Of a stretch of DNA of 64,000 nt, positions 7,596 through 16,782 are shown piece by piece. The DNA comes from Pedobacter petrophilus (GTDB taxonomy: Bacteria; Bacteroidota; Bacteroidia; Sphingobacteriales; Sphingobacteriaceae). The translations under genes were made by a program, and so were the position numbers. The first letter of the stretch is position 1. Every line of letters starts with the position of its first letter. A model generated the notes under the pieces. That model saw only the letters and a list, made by a program, of their open reading frames with translations. It had not been told where the DNA came from and searched no databases. Location: assembly GCF_009674725.1 (NCBI RefSeq), contig NZ_WKKH01000013.1, positions 62,001 to 126,000 of the forward strand. The letters are read 5' to 3'.

Positions 7596-9368
7596 ATGAA
7601 CTTTATTATTTCCGAAACACAGAAGGCCATCCTTGAACTTTATCAGGAAGAAGTTGCTGAAAGTGTGATCAATATACAAGAAACCCGTAAAGAATTTGAG
7701 GGGCAGGCAACCATCGTTGTTTTCCCAATCACTAAAATTTCTAAAAAATCGCCTGAGCAAACCGCTAATGAGATTGGCGAATACCTTGTTGAACATGTTG
7801 AAAATGTAACCAAATTCAACGTGGTTAAAGGCTTTCTAAACCTCAGCATCGCAGAAAGTTATTTTTTAAATCAGTTTAACGAAGAAATTTTAGCGGCAGA
7901 TTTTGGTGTGTTTCCTTCGAACGGAAAAAAAGTAATGGTAGAATATTCTTCTCCAAACACCAATAAACCACTTCACCTGGGCCACGTGCGTAATAACTTG
8001 TTAGGTTATTCGGTTTCTGAATTGCTGAAGGCTTATGGTTATGATGTGGTGAAAGTTAACCTGGTGAATGATCGTGGGATTCATATCTGCAAATCTATGT
8101 TGGCCTGGCAGAAATGGGGCAATGGTGAAACACCTGAAAGCTCCGGTTTAAAAGGCGATCATTTAGTGGGAAAATACTATGTAATTTTTGATAAGGAATA
8201 TAAGAAAGAAATAGAGGCTTTAAAGCTTGAAGGGCAGACAGAAGATGAGGCCAAAAAAAATGCACCCCTGATTAAAGCCGCACAGCAAATGCTGCTGGCC
8301 TGGGAGCATGGCGATGAAGCGGTTGTTTCGCTCTGGAAAACCATGAATGAATGGGTTTATGCGGGTTTCCACGTGACTTATAAAAACCTGGGTGTTGATT
8401 TTGATAAGTTTTATTACGAAAGCAATACCTATTTATTAGGGAAAGGTACCGTTGATGAAGGCCTGGCGAAAGGCGTTTTCTTTAAAAAAGAAGATGGTTC
8501 GGTTTGGATTGATTTAACTGCTGATGGATTAGACCAAAAACTGGTTTTACGTGCCGATGGTACTTCAGTTTACATCACTCAGGATTTAGGAACAGCTGAG
8601 ATGAAACACGATGATTTCAATATGGATGAGTCGATATATGTGGTGGGCAACGAGCAGGATTATCACTTTAAAGTATTGTTCCTGATTCTAGAGAAGCTGG
8701 GGAAAAGCTGGGCGAAAGGTTTATACCATTTATCTTACGGCATGGTTGATTTACCAAATGGTAAAATGAAAAGTCGTGAAGGAACGGTGGTAGATGCAGA
8801 TGAATTAATTGAAAGCATGATTACTACCGCACGGGAAAAAACTGAAGAATTAGGCAAAACAAATGATTTTCCTGAAGCTGATAAAGAAGAATTATATAAA
8901 AATATAGGTTTAGGTGCCTTAAAATATTTCCTTTTAAAAGTCGAACCTAAAAAAAGACTGTTATTTAACCCCGCAGAAAGTATTGATTTCCAGGGAAACA
9001 CAGGGCCCTTTATTCAGTATACCCATGCAAGGATAAAATCACTGCTCTCAAAAGCAGGGTACCAGTCGGAAATTGGAAAGCCGGAGTCGGGAGATTTATT
9101 GCCTGTAGAGTTGGAAATGATTTTACAACTGGCTAAATATCCATCAGAAATTGCCATTGCAGCGAAAGCTTATAGTCCGGCGAGTCTGGCGAATTACTTA
9201 TATGAATTGGCAAAACTTTTTAATAAGTTCTATCATGATGTTCCGCCAATTGTGAAAACTGAAGCAGGTGAAACCAAACAATTCCGCCTGAATCTTTCGA
9301 AAAAAACAGCTGATATTATTAACTCGGGTATGTTGATTTTGGGGATTACCTCTCCAGAGCGGATGTAG
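7596..9368 (+). CDS. argS: Arginyl-tRNA synthetase
   Basis: Class I synthetase charging tRNA(Arg) in the cytosol. The 590-residue protein has an N-terminal additional domain (residues ~1-95), the HIGH-type signature HLGH in NTNKPLHLGHVRNN (~residue 125), a KMSKS-type motif MKSREGT (~residue 390) and a C-terminal DALR anticodon-binding domain from ~residue 470. Length and order are standard. It stands alone on the plus strand, divergent from arcA. The flanks are repeat-rich on both sides. Confidence 0.97.
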   Translation: MNFIISETQKAILELYQEEVAESVINIQETRKEFEGQATIVVFPITKISKKSPEQTANEIGEYLVEHVENVTKFNVVKGFLNLSIAESYFLNQFNEEILAADFGVFPSNGKKVMVEYSSPNTNKPLHLGHVRNNLLGYSVSELLKAYGYDVVKVNLVNDRGIHICKSMLAWQKWGNGETPESSGLKGDHLVGKYYVIFDKEYKKEIEALKLEGQTEDEAKKNAPLIKAAQQMLLAWEHGDEAVVSLWKTMNEWVYAGFHVTYKNLGVDFDKFYYESNTYLLGKGTVDEGLAKGVFFKKEDGSVWIDLTADGLDQKLVLRADGTSVYITQDLGTAEMKHDDFNMDESIYVVGNEQDYHFKVLFLILEKLGKSWAKGLYHLSYGMVDLPNGKMKSREGTVVDADELIESMITTAREKTEELGKTNDFPEADKEELYKNIGLGALKYFLLKVEPKKRLLFNPAESIDFQGNTGPFIQYTHARIKSLLSKAGYQSEIGKPESGDLLPVELEMILQLAKYPSEIAIAAKAYSPASLANYLYELAKLFNKFYHDVPPIVKTEAGETKQFRLNLSKKTADIINSGMLILGITSPERM

Positions 9369-9641
9369 GTTAGGGGGGTGCTTATGGTTGAAACCAGAAG
9401 CAATAGAAGTATGGGATTTTTGAGTTGCTCCTGGTTGAAACCATCCGGGATGATGGGATTGGATTTTTAGGTTGCTCCTGGTTGAAACCAGGAGGTATGA
9501 ATTAAGGAAGCACTAAGTAGGGTTTTTTGGTATTAAATCCGGTGGTTGAAACCAGCCGGAATGATAGGATTGAAATAATTAAAATAAATAGAAGTGTTAA
9601 AAGGGAATGGATTTTAAGACTTCAAATGCTTAATCTAATCA
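9369..9641. repeat. 47-bp tandem repeat with TGGTTGAAACCA palindromes
   Basis: The palindrome TGGTTGAAACCA occurs at 9385-9396, 9432-9443, 9479-9490 and 9543-9554, spaced 47, 47 and 64 nt. Shared flanks include TTGCTCC before copies 2 and 3 and a GGATGATGGGATTGG-type stretch after copies. Each copy can form a small hairpin. There are no cas genes and the spacers are related to one another, so this is an intergenic tandem repeat and not CRISPR. Confidence 0.7.
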
Positions 9642-10406
9642 ATGATTAATGAACTGATTTTACTTTGCCTTGTGGCTTTCGCGGCGGGTTTTATAGATGC
9701 GATTGTGGGTGGCGGAGGTTTATTGCAAACGCCTGCTACACTCCTGATCTTGCCACATTATCCGGTAGCTACGCTCCTGGGAACTACGAAAATACCCTCC
9801 ATTGCCGGTACCACTTTAGCAGCATTCAAATATTCCAGGCAGGTTAAATTCAATTTGAAGGTTCTGGCGGCTTGTGCTTCAACGGCCTTTTTTGCAGCCC
9901 TTATGGGTGCATTTCTGGTCAGCCGGATTGATAACGCCGTAATTAAACCGATTATTTTAGTGGTGCTGATTCTAGTGGCACTTTATACTTATTTTAATAA
10001 ACAATTCGGAATCCATCAGGAGAAAAACCATTCCGTAAAAAAACAGGTGCTGATGGCGGCAGTATTTGGTTTGGTAATCGGTTTTTATGATGGCTTGATC
10101 GGGCCAGGAACCGGATCCTTCCTGATTTTGGTATTTATTGCCGTATTGGGCTTCGATTTTATTGGTGCCAGTGCACATGCCAAAATTGTAAATATTGCCA
10201 CCAATTTGGCTGCAATTATTTATTTCAGTTATTCTGGCCACATTCTTTTTCAATACGCCATACCAATGGCAGTCTTTAATCTGTGTGGCGCTCATTTCGG
10301 CACGCGGCTGGCTTTACTTAAAGGAAATAAGTTTGTGAGGATCTTTTTCCTGGTTGTTGTTTTCGGCACCATATTGAGGTTCGCTTATGATATTTTATTA
10401 AAATAG
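9642..10406 (+). CDS. TauE/SafE family sulfite/organosulfonate permease
   Basis: A 254-residue inner-membrane protein with about eight hydrophobic segments arranged as two similar halves. The first half has AAGFIDAIVGGGGLLQTPATL and the second GFYDGLIGPGTGSFL, the paired glycine-rich motifs of the TauE/SafE (DUF81) family. Members export or import sulfite, sulfonates or related anions. The substrate here cannot be read from sequence. The glycosylase gene follows after 6 nt, so the two are probably co-transcribed without an obvious functional link. Confidence 0.9.
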   Translation: MINELILLCLVAFAAGFIDAIVGGGGLLQTPATLLILPHYPVATLLGTTKIPSIAGTTLAAFKYSRQVKFNLKVLAACASTAFFAALMGAFLVSRIDNAVIKPIILVVLILVALYTYFNKQFGIHQEKNHSVKKQVLMAAVFGLVIGFYDGLIGPGTGSFLILVFIAVLGFDFIGASAHAKIVNIATNLAAIIYFSYSGHILFQYAIPMAVFNLCGAHFGTRLALLKGNKFVRIFFLVVVFGTILRFAYDILLK

Positions 10407-10412
10407 GTATAC

Positions 10413-11120
10413 ATGTTCGCAACCTTTGATACAGAAAACTTTCATCAGCTTTGCGATCTATTAGGAAAGAAAGATTCAGACTTAGCCACGGTTTTAAATC
10501 AATATAGCTATCCACCACTGTGGTCAAGGCCGAACACATTTGAATCGTTAATTCACATTATTCTGGAACAACAGGTTTCCCTGGCTTCTGCATTAGCAGC
10601 TGTAAATAAACTGAAGGAAAAGATAGGGGAGATCAGGCCGGAGTTGTTACTTCAACTTAATGATGAAGAATTTAAGGCCTGTTATTTTAGTCGGCAGAAA
10701 ATGGCGTATGCCCGTGATCTGGCGCAGAAAATAGTGAGCGGGGATTTGTCATTGCCGCAGTTGGCATTGCTTGATGATGATCAGATCCGTACCAAACTAA
10801 AAAGTGTAAAAGGGATCGGCGACTGGACGGTTGATATTTATCTCCTATTTATTCTTCACCATGTGGATGTTTTTCCGTTAGGAGATCTTGCCGCAGTAAA
10901 CGCGATGAAAAGTTTGAAAAAGCTTCCGAAGAAAATGGACAAGATTGATCTATTAGCGGTTACAACACAATGGAAACCGTATCGAACCGTAGCCGTGATG
11001 ATGCTCTGGCATTATTACCTGGAAGAAAGGAAAGCTGGTTTAACAAAAAAGCCCGTCCGGCAAGGGCAAGAAAAGAAATCTTGTCTAAACCGTACGGGCA
11101 TTTCAGTTTGTATTTATTAA
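10413..11120 (+). CDS. DNA-3-methyladenine glycosylase, AlkA-type (HhH-GPD)
   Basis: A base-excision repair enzyme of 235 residues that removes alkylated purines. The helix-hairpin-helix LKSVKGIGDWTVDIYLLF (129-146) is followed by the catalytic Asp158 in FPLGDLA, the HhH-GPD arrangement. QVSLASA near residue 55 is also family-typical. It lacks the N-terminal TBP-like domain of E. coli AlkA. The last ~25 codons lie inside the terminator hairpin of the opposing lipoprotein gene, so this tail (VRQGQEKKSC...) is probably a recent or neutral extension. Confidence 0.9.
   Translation: MFATFDTENFHQLCDLLGKKDSDLATVLNQYSYPPLWSRPNTFESLIHIILEQQVSLASALAAVNKLKEKIGEIRPELLLQLNDEEFKACYFSRQKMAYARDLAQKIVSGDLSLPQLALLDDDQIRTKLKSVKGIGDWTVDIYLLFILHHVDVFPLGDLAAVNAMKSLKKLPKKMDKIDLLAVTTQWKPYRTVAVMMLWHYYLEERKAGLTKKPVRQGQEKKSCLNRTGISVCIY
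11045..11099 (-). terminator. Terminator for the 11.2-kb lipoprotein gene, inside the alkA-type 3' end
   Basis: GCCCGTCCGG (11051-11060) pairs with CCGTACGGGC (11090-11099), one mismatch. Read on the minus strand it ends in six T (complement of 11045-11050). It lies downstream of the minus-strand lipoprotein stop and overlaps the 3' coding end of the convergent glycosylase gene. Confidence 0.7.
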
Positions 11121-11175
11121 AAAGAACCAGGCTTTTCAGCGAACCCTGAATATCGTTAAAACAACGATCTCCAAT

Positions 11176-11700
11176 TTAATTAGTCACCTTAATCTGTAAG
11201 CTATCCGGTACTACAATACCACTAATCGTCGATGAATTATATTTGATCGTATAATTTCCAGCTTTAGTAATGGCGTAGGCATCTACAAGGTTAAAATCAG
11301 CACTAGTACTGTCGCCGGCATTTAATTTTTTGTAACTATCGGCCGGAGGTGGCATTACGCGTTTCGCCATCGCGCCTTTGTAATCTATGGGGGTGTAATC
11401 ATCCATCGCCACATCCAGATACTTGCTCATCAGCCGCTCAAATGGCGTGTGCCAGATACAAAACTTAGTAACGGTATCGGTATTGTTGTATACGGTAAAC
11501 CTCATGTTGATCGGTCCGCCGAGTTTAGGCACACCAATTACAGTGAGTTTTCCAAGAATCGGATCTGCTTTTTTTTCTGCGGCTGCCTGCGATACCAGTG
11601 TTGTATCGGTGTTGCCGCCCGCTGCTGCTTTCTTTTTTGAAGAACTGCAAGCGGTAAATAAAGCCAGCCCGAGGCCAGCCACAATCATTATTTTTTTCAT
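11176..11700 (-). CDS. Small lipoprotein resembling the N-terminal domain of M35 metalloproteases
   Basis: 174 residues with lipobox LFTAC (Cys18), then a Ser/Lys/Ala-rich linker. Residues ~45-172 form an immunoglobulin-like beta domain. The pattern WHTPFERLMSKYLDV...YKGAMAKRVMPPPADSY...LNAGDSTSADFNLVDAYAITKAGNYTIKY resembles, from memory, the beta domain preceding the catalytic domain of deuterolysin-type (M35) proteases. There is no HExxH, so no protease activity is expected. A strong terminator follows it. It lies 10 nt from the AI-2E permease gene and may share its transcript. Confidence 0.6.
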   Translation of the reverse strand: MKKIMIVAGLGLALFTACSSSKKKAAAGGNTDTTLVSQAAAEKKADPILGKLTVIGVPKLGGPINMRFTVYNNTDTVTKFCIWHTPFERLMSKYLDVAMDDYTPIDYKGAMAKRVMPPPADSYKKLNAGDSTSADFNLVDAYAITKAGNYTIKYNSSTISGIVVPDSLQIKVTN

Positions 11701-11710
11701 TATTTATCAA

Positions 11711-12835
11711 TTAACTTTTATCTGTTCCTGTTTTGGTTTCTACGGGTTTCTTTTTTCTAAATGCCGGGAAGGTCATTGGACTTCTCGACGGGCGTTCATC
11801 TCCTAATAAAACTCCCCATTGTTTAAATGACTCTGTACGGTCGAAAATAATTTTCAATACCGCCACAATTGGGAGGGCGAGGAACATACCGGATACACCA
11901 GCAATGCTTCCGCCAATAAACACCCCGAGAATCGCGAATAAGGCATTAATTTTAACTTTAGAACCTACAATTCTCGGCATTAAAATATTATTATCCAAAA
12001 ACTGAACGAACGCGATAACACCCAAAACGGTGATGACCGGCCATAATTCCTGAGAAGAAGTTAGGGTTAAAAGTACACCAATTAAATTACCAATCAAGGC
12101 GCCAACATAAGGGATTAAATTTAAAATGGCGAAAATTACCCCAATTAACAAGGCATGTTTAATTCCAATCAGCATCAGGATACCACCAAGTAAAATGGTC
12201 ATGTAAGTAATTTGAATCAGTAAGCCAATCAGGTAACTTTTAATAATAGATTCCGTTTCATAGATGGCATCTTTCACTTTCGCGTGGTCATCTGTGCGAA
12301 ACCACATAAAGATAAATCTGAGCAGAATATCCTTGTAAAATAACATCAGGTAAATGTAAATCGGCAATAGACCAATAAATACGAATATACCACTTAAAGT
12401 AACGGCAGCACCACCCGCTAAAGATGTACCCATGTTCATTAAATCGTCGCTCTTACCCTGTATAAAGGCTTTTTGCTGCTTATCATCATAATGGGTAATT
12501 CTGCTCACCCATTCACTGAGCGAGTTGATGTGTTGGGTAACATTGGCTTTAATCTGCGGAAAATCCTGCACCAGCATGCCAATTTGATTGGAGAAAAACC
12601 AAACCACCAGCGCAACAAATAGTGCAACCAGTAAGATGGGTAAAATGATCGACAGGGTTTCCGGAACCTTTTTTCTTTTAAGGAAGCGATATACCGGCAG
12701 GAGCATAATACTAATGAAAAAGGCCATCAGCATCGGCATAATAATGTCTTTTGCAACCACCATAACCGTTACCAGCGCCATCAGGCCCAGCAGTTCTATT
12801 GATCGCCTTACCGTTAGCGGAAAATTATTTGTCAT
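11711..12835 (-). CDS. AI-2E family transporter (PF01594-type permease)
   Basis: An inner-membrane protein of 374 residues from the ATG at 12835 (MTNNFPLTVRRSIELLGLMALV). An upstream in-frame ATG at 12907 adds 24 polar residues and is less likely. It has the family layout: two N-terminal membrane helices, a soluble middle domain (~residues 80-135), then several membrane helices with LIPYVGALIGNLIGVLL and a glycine-rich segment near VGSKVKINALFAILGVFIGG. Family members export diverse small molecules or act as Na+/H+ antiporters; AI-2 transport is not implied. The C-terminal ~35 residues are basic and cytosolic. Confidence 0.88.
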   Translation of the reverse strand: MTNNFPLTVRRSIELLGLMALVTVMVVAKDIIMPMLMAFFISIMLLPVYRFLKRKKVPETLSIILPILLVALFVALVVWFFSNQIGMLVQDFPQIKANVTQHINSLSEWVSRITHYDDKQQKAFIQGKSDDLMNMGTSLAGGAAVTLSGIFVFIGLLPIYIYLMLFYKDILLRFIFMWFRTDDHAKVKDAIYETESIIKSYLIGLLIQITYMTILLGGILMLIGIKHALLIGVIFAILNLIPYVGALIGNLIGVLLTLTSSQELWPVITVLGVIAFVQFLDNNILMPRIVGSKVKINALFAILGVFIGGSIAGVSGMFLALPIVAVLKIIFDRTESFKQWGVLLGDERPSRSPMTFPAFRKKKPVETKTGTDKS

Positions 12836-13099
12836 ATATAGTTTATTGGATTGATTTCTAAACACGCGCTGAAAGGAAATGTTTTTGAGATTAAGATAAA
12901 TGTTCATCAGGCATACTATGGCAAGGCTTTTTCTTTTTTAAGGCGCTTGGTATCAATCGTATGGACTAGCCATTCAGGGGAGATTTCCGCTTACCGCTAT
13001 TGCATCCGGGTCAACATTTTAAACCAGCGTTGAAAAATTACTTCTCATCCACGATAAAACCGTTTATAAGCCTTAATTTTATGCTTTTCGAATTTGAAC

Positions 13100-14458
13100 A
13101 TGAACGATCAAGATACCATCATTGCCTTATCTACCCCTTCGGGATCTGGCGCAATAGGCGTTATTCGCTTATCCGGACCAGATGCCATTTCACTTGCCAA
13201 CTCGGTTTTTGCAGGAAAAGATTTAACGCAGCAAGCCTCGCACACGCTTCATTTTGGCTTGATTAAGGATGGCGATCAGATTGTTGACGAGGTAGTAGCC
13301 GGATTATTTGTTGCACCGAAATCGTACACGAAAGAACATGTGGTCGAGATTTCCTGCCACGGTTCAAACTATATTATTCAGCAAATTATTAACCTTTTAA
13401 TCAGCAAAGGCGCCCGGGCAGCTAAGCCGGGAGAATTTACCTTGCGTGCATTCCTCAACGGTGCGTTTGATTTAAGTCAGGCCGAAGCCGTAGCCGATTT
13501 AATCGCTTCCAATTCAAAAGCCTCTCATGATGTGGCGATGCAGCAAATGCGTGGTGGTTTTGCTACAGAACTGAAGGCTTTAAGAGAGCAGCTGATTCAT
13601 TTTGCTTCGATGATAGAACTGGAACTGGATTTCGCCGAAGAGGATGTAGAATTCGCCAACCGTGAGCAACTTACCACACTGGTAAATAAAATTAACCACG
13701 TACTGCGAAGATTAATTTCTTCTTTTGAGATGGGGAACGTGATTAAAAACGGGGTTCCCATTGTCATTGCAGGGAAACCAAATGTCGGTAAATCCACACT
13801 TTTGAATGCCCTGTTAAATGAAGAACGGGCAATTGTTTCTGATATCGCCGGCACGACCCGCGATACCATTGAAGATGAACTGACCATCGGCGGGATCGTG
13901 TTCCGTTTTATTGATACCGCCGGAATCCGCGATACGGCAGATATTATTGAGGCCCTGGGCGTAGAACGTACCCTGGAGAAAATGAAACAGGCCAAACTGA
14001 TCATTTACATGGCTGATGCTGCACAAACCACTGCCGAAATTGAAGAACAGGTGAGGGGATTGAAACAGCTCGAAATTCCTTATTTAATTTTGCTGAACAA
14101 GGCAGATCTGATTGCTTCTGAACAAAGAAAAGCTTTCGAAGCTTTAGATGTCGTTTTCTTATCAGCGAGGGAAAAGGTTGGCATTGATGAACTGAAAAAT
14201 ACCTTGTTAGAACAGGTCAACCTGCATCACATCAATACCAGCGAAACCCTGGTGACGAATATCCGCCATGTAGAAGCGCTAAAACAAACAGAAAATGCGC
14301 TGCAACGCGTGCTGGATAATGTAGACAACCCGGTAACTTCCGATTTCCTGGCGATGGATATTAAGCAGGCGCTCCATTATCTGGGTGAGATTACCGGTAC
14401 CGTGACTACGGATGATTTGCTGGAGAATATTTTTACGAAGTTTTGTATTGGTAAATAG
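13100..14458 (+). CDS. mnmE: tRNA modification GTPase MnmE
   Basis: With MnmG it builds the (carboxymethyl)aminomethyl group on wobble U34 of tRNAs. The 452-residue protein starts at the ATG at 13100; a TTG two codons earlier is also in frame. It has the N-terminal THF-binding domain (residues 1-~118), a helical region, an inserted G domain with G1 GKPNVGKST (from residue 225), G2/G3 AGTTRDT and DTAG, and NKAD, and the C-terminal CIGK with the catalytic Cys. The final 18 nt (TTTTGTATTGGTAAATAG) correspond to the stretch of mnmE/trmE that SGI1-type islands use as attB in other bacteria. An integrase lies 1.2 kb downstream. Confidence 0.97.
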   Translation: MNDQDTIIALSTPSGSGAIGVIRLSGPDAISLANSVFAGKDLTQQASHTLHFGLIKDGDQIVDEVVAGLFVAPKSYTKEHVVEISCHGSNYIIQQIINLLISKGARAAKPGEFTLRAFLNGAFDLSQAEAVADLIASNSKASHDVAMQQMRGGFATELKALREQLIHFASMIELELDFAEEDVEFANREQLTTLVNKINHVLRRLISSFEMGNVIKNGVPIVIAGKPNVGKSTLLNALLNEERAIVSDIAGTTRDTIEDELTIGGIVFRFIDTAGIRDTADIIEALGVERTLEKMKQAKLIIYMADAAQTTAEIEEQVRGLKQLEIPYLILLNKADLIASEQRKAFEALDVVFLSAREKVGIDELKNTLLEQVNLHHINTSETLVTNIRHVEALKQTENALQRVLDNVDNPVTSDFLAMDIKQALHYLGEITGTVTTDDLLENIFTKFCIGK

Positions 14459-14499
14459 CTAGGACAATTCAGGCAAAATAACGACAAGTTATGGCAACT

Positions 14500-14536
14500 A
14501 AATCGCTAATTATTAATTGATTAGCGATTTTTTTTT
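14500..14536 (+). terminator. Terminator after mnmE
   Basis: AAATCGCTAAT (14500-14510) pairs perfectly with ATTAGCGATTT (14520-14530) around a 9-nt loop and runs into nine T (14528-14536). Confidence 0.92.
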
Positions 14537-14577
14537 ATTTTCGATTTTTTGCTATTTAGCACTGTTTTGTATAATTT

Positions 14578-14590
14578 TGGTACATATTTG
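14578..14590 (+). repeat. Left copy of a 13-bp direct repeat bracketing the integrase module
   Basis: TGGTACATATTTG is repeated exactly at 17143-17155. The two copies enclose the triple-HTH gene, the integrase gene and the excisionase-like gene. Short identical repeats at the ends of an integrase module can be attL and attR. A 13-bp match in AT-rich DNA could be coincidence or a shared promoter-like motif. Confidence 0.35.
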
Positions 14591-14709
14591 GTTACGTTTT
14601 AAGAATTTCTATTTTATGTCTGCCTTGTATGCTTAATGTGAGAAAATAGTCAACAAAATGATATAAAAGAATATAAAATGATATAGAACAATACACTTTT
14701 GGGGAATTT

Positions 14710-15549
14710 ATGTCTAGTAAAATCAGGATAAAAAGAGTTTGTGCTCAATGCCATCAAGACTTTGTTGCAAGAACAACGGTGACGAAATTTTGCAGTCATG
14801 ATTGTAACAGACGATACTACAAAGCCGTTTACAAAGCTGAGAAAATTAATCAAAGCGAGCTTGAGACTATAGGGTTTAAGCAAACTATACGGTTAATGGA
14901 AGTGGAAAAAGATTTTCTGAGTGTAGCTGAAACTGCAGTTATGCTAGGCTGCTCAAAAGCAGCAATATATAAGATGATCAAGTTTGAGAGATTGAAATCG
15001 GTTAACTTTCTTGGAAATCTGATTAGAATTCGACGGCAGGATATATTGGACAAGTTTGATGCACCTTCCCCAGTTCCCGAAAACGTAATAACAAAAATCA
15101 AAGAAGGGCCATTACAGGATACTCAGAAGGTAACTGATCGTGCGGATTTTTATGGGATTGAGGAACTTATGCTTCTGTTCAACAAAAGCAGAACTGCAAT
15201 ATACACAGCTTTTGCACGAGCCCATGTTTCTAAAATTAAGATTGGAAAAGAAGTTTACTTTGAAAAAAAGGCATCAGATAAACTATTAAGAAAATATCGA
15301 GAACCGAAGCAGTCTGACCTTGAGAAAGAACGGTTAAATAATCAAAAACTTTCCCAGCAAGGTTTAAAGGCCTCTCAGTGTTATTCAATTGATGAATGTG
15401 TGAAAATGTTCGGAAAGGATAGGTCTTTACTGTATGGAATCTTTAACAGACGCTTAGTGCCTAAGATTAGGGACGGGCATAATGTGCTCTTATCAAAGAA
15501 TGCAATAGATAGACTTTATAAAACGTTTAAGAAAGAAGGCAAAATTTAG
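14710..15549 (+). CDS. Zinc-ribbon protein with three tandem excisionase-like HTH (HTH_17) domains
   Basis: A 279-residue predicted DNA-binding protein. Residues 11-32 contain a zinc ribbon (Cys11, Cys14, Cys28, Cys32). Three similar winged-HTH units follow, at ~69-113 (FLSVAETAVMLGCSKAAIYKMI), ~147-193 (FYGIEELMLLFNKSRTAIYTAF) and ~224-270 (CYSIDECVKMFGKDRSLLYGIF). Each ends with the beta-wing pattern K-IG--V---K--I-DKL. Excisionase-like HTH_17 domains bend att DNA or regulate element genes. Three in series in one protein suggest binding to an array of repeated sites. It lies 65 nt before the integrase gene. Confidence 0.8.
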   Translation: MSSKIRIKRVCAQCHQDFVARTTVTKFCSHDCNRRYYKAVYKAEKINQSELETIGFKQTIRLMEVEKDFLSVAETAVMLGCSKAAIYKMIKFERLKSVNFLGNLIRIRRQDILDKFDAPSPVPENVITKIKEGPLQDTQKVTDRADFYGIEELMLLFNKSRTAIYTAFARAHVSKIKIGKEVYFEKKASDKLLRKYREPKQSDLEKERLNNQKLSQQGLKASQCYSIDECVKMFGKDRSLLYGIFNRRLVPKIRDGHNVLLSKNAIDRLYKTFKKEGKI

Positions 15550-15614
15550 CTCAATGGAGAGTAAGTGATTGATAAGTAAAATGAATTAATATTTGTAATT
15601 TAATTTTTTTAGCC

Positions 15615-16727
15615 ATGTCTAAAGTAAAAATTCGCAAGAGGCCACTGAAGGATAATAGGCATTCCATATATCTGGATTACTATCCGCCTTTGAGGCATCC
15701 CAAAACCGGGAAACTGATAAGAAGAGAAAATCTTAAGCTCTATCTTTATGATAAGCCGAAAAATGATTACCATAAAAAGCATAACAAAGAGACTTTACTC
15801 TTGGCAGAACATGTTAGGTGTAATCGTCAACTAGATGTTCAAAATAGAAGATTTGGGTTTCTCTCGGATGATGCTAGGGATGCGGATTTCATTGAGTTCT
15901 TCACAGAATTCAATAGAAAGAAACAAACTTCTTTGTCTGATCAGGCGGCAATGTCCGTAAAATACTTTCAGGCTTTTGCAGGAGAAACGATTAAATTCAG
16001 TGATTTGGACGAGTTTTTTTGTGAGGATTATAAATACTTTCTGCTAAGCGGTCCAGGAATAAGCAGGAGGGGGCGTCCGATAAGTCGAAACACTGCTGTG
16101 AGCTATTTTGCAAAGTTTAGAACTGCATTGAAAGAAGTTTACAGAAGGAACCTGATCACAGAAAATCTATATTCCAAAATAGATCCTATTGATCCAAAAG
16201 AAACACATCGGGAGCGTCTTGAAATTGAGGAACTGCAATTATTGGTAAAAACACCTGCGAAATCGGACTTGATGAAACGAGCATGTTTGTTTTCAGCATT
16301 AACTGGCTTGAGGTTCTCCGATGTTCAAACACTAACATGGAATGAGGTGAGAGGCTATAAAGGAAAATACAGTCTTCAGTATTTCCAAGAGAAAACAGAT
16401 GGTGCGGAGACACTGCCAATACCGGATCAGGCTGTGGAGCTTATGGGCGTGAAGAAAAAAGATGGGGGTTTGGTGTTTTACGGTTTGGTGTATCATCAGC
16501 TAAAGGATTTTTTAAGGAAATGGCTTAATGATGCCGGGATCAACAAAAACATTACCTTTCATAGTTTTCGACATACCTATGCCACTTTACAAATAGAGAT
16601 GGGTACTGATCTATATACGGTGTCGAAAATGTTGGGACATAGAAGTATCAAAACAACGGAAATTTATGCAAAGGTGGTGGATAAGAAAAAAATTGAAGCC
16701 ACCAGGATGATTAATCTCGAATTGTAG
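15615..16727 (+). CDS. Tyrosine recombinase / site-specific integrase
   Basis: A 370-residue integrase with an N-terminal arm-binding region (~5-65), a SAM-like core-binding domain (~90-185) and a C-terminal catalytic domain (~200-365). All catalytic residues are visible: Arg233 (TGLRFSD), Lys260, His316-x-x-Arg319 (HSFRH), His342 (LGHRS) and the nucleophile Tyr351 (TTEIYAKV). It should therefore be active. The architecture is that of integrases from Bacteroidota conjugative and mobilizable elements. Its position just after mnmE and beside two HTH proteins marks the left end of an integrated element. Confidence 0.95.
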   Translation: MSKVKIRKRPLKDNRHSIYLDYYPPLRHPKTGKLIRRENLKLYLYDKPKNDYHKKHNKETLLLAEHVRCNRQLDVQNRRFGFLSDDARDADFIEFFTEFNRKKQTSLSDQAAMSVKYFQAFAGETIKFSDLDEFFCEDYKYFLLSGPGISRRGRPISRNTAVSYFAKFRTALKEVYRRNLITENLYSKIDPIDPKETHRERLEIEELQLLVKTPAKSDLMKRACLFSALTGLRFSDVQTLTWNEVRGYKGKYSLQYFQEKTDGAETLPIPDQAVELMGVKKKDGGLVFYGLVYHQLKDFLRKWLNDAGINKNITFHSFRHTYATLQIEMGTDLYTVSKMLGHRSIKTTEIYAKVVDKKKIEATRMINLEL

Positions 16728-16782
16728 TAACACCAAAACCGAAATCCACCTAAATTCCAAGGCTGTGTTTTAATTAGCTTGT

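Noticed and set aside
9385-9554. Regular spaced palindromes looked like a CRISPR array
   Set aside because: The conserved core is only 12 bp, the spacers resemble each other, the spacing changes from 47 to 64, and there are no cas genes nearby.
11041-11100. Extra domain at the C-terminus of the AlkA-type glycosylase
   Set aside because: The sequence there is the hairpin terminator of the opposing gene; the residues are composition-driven.
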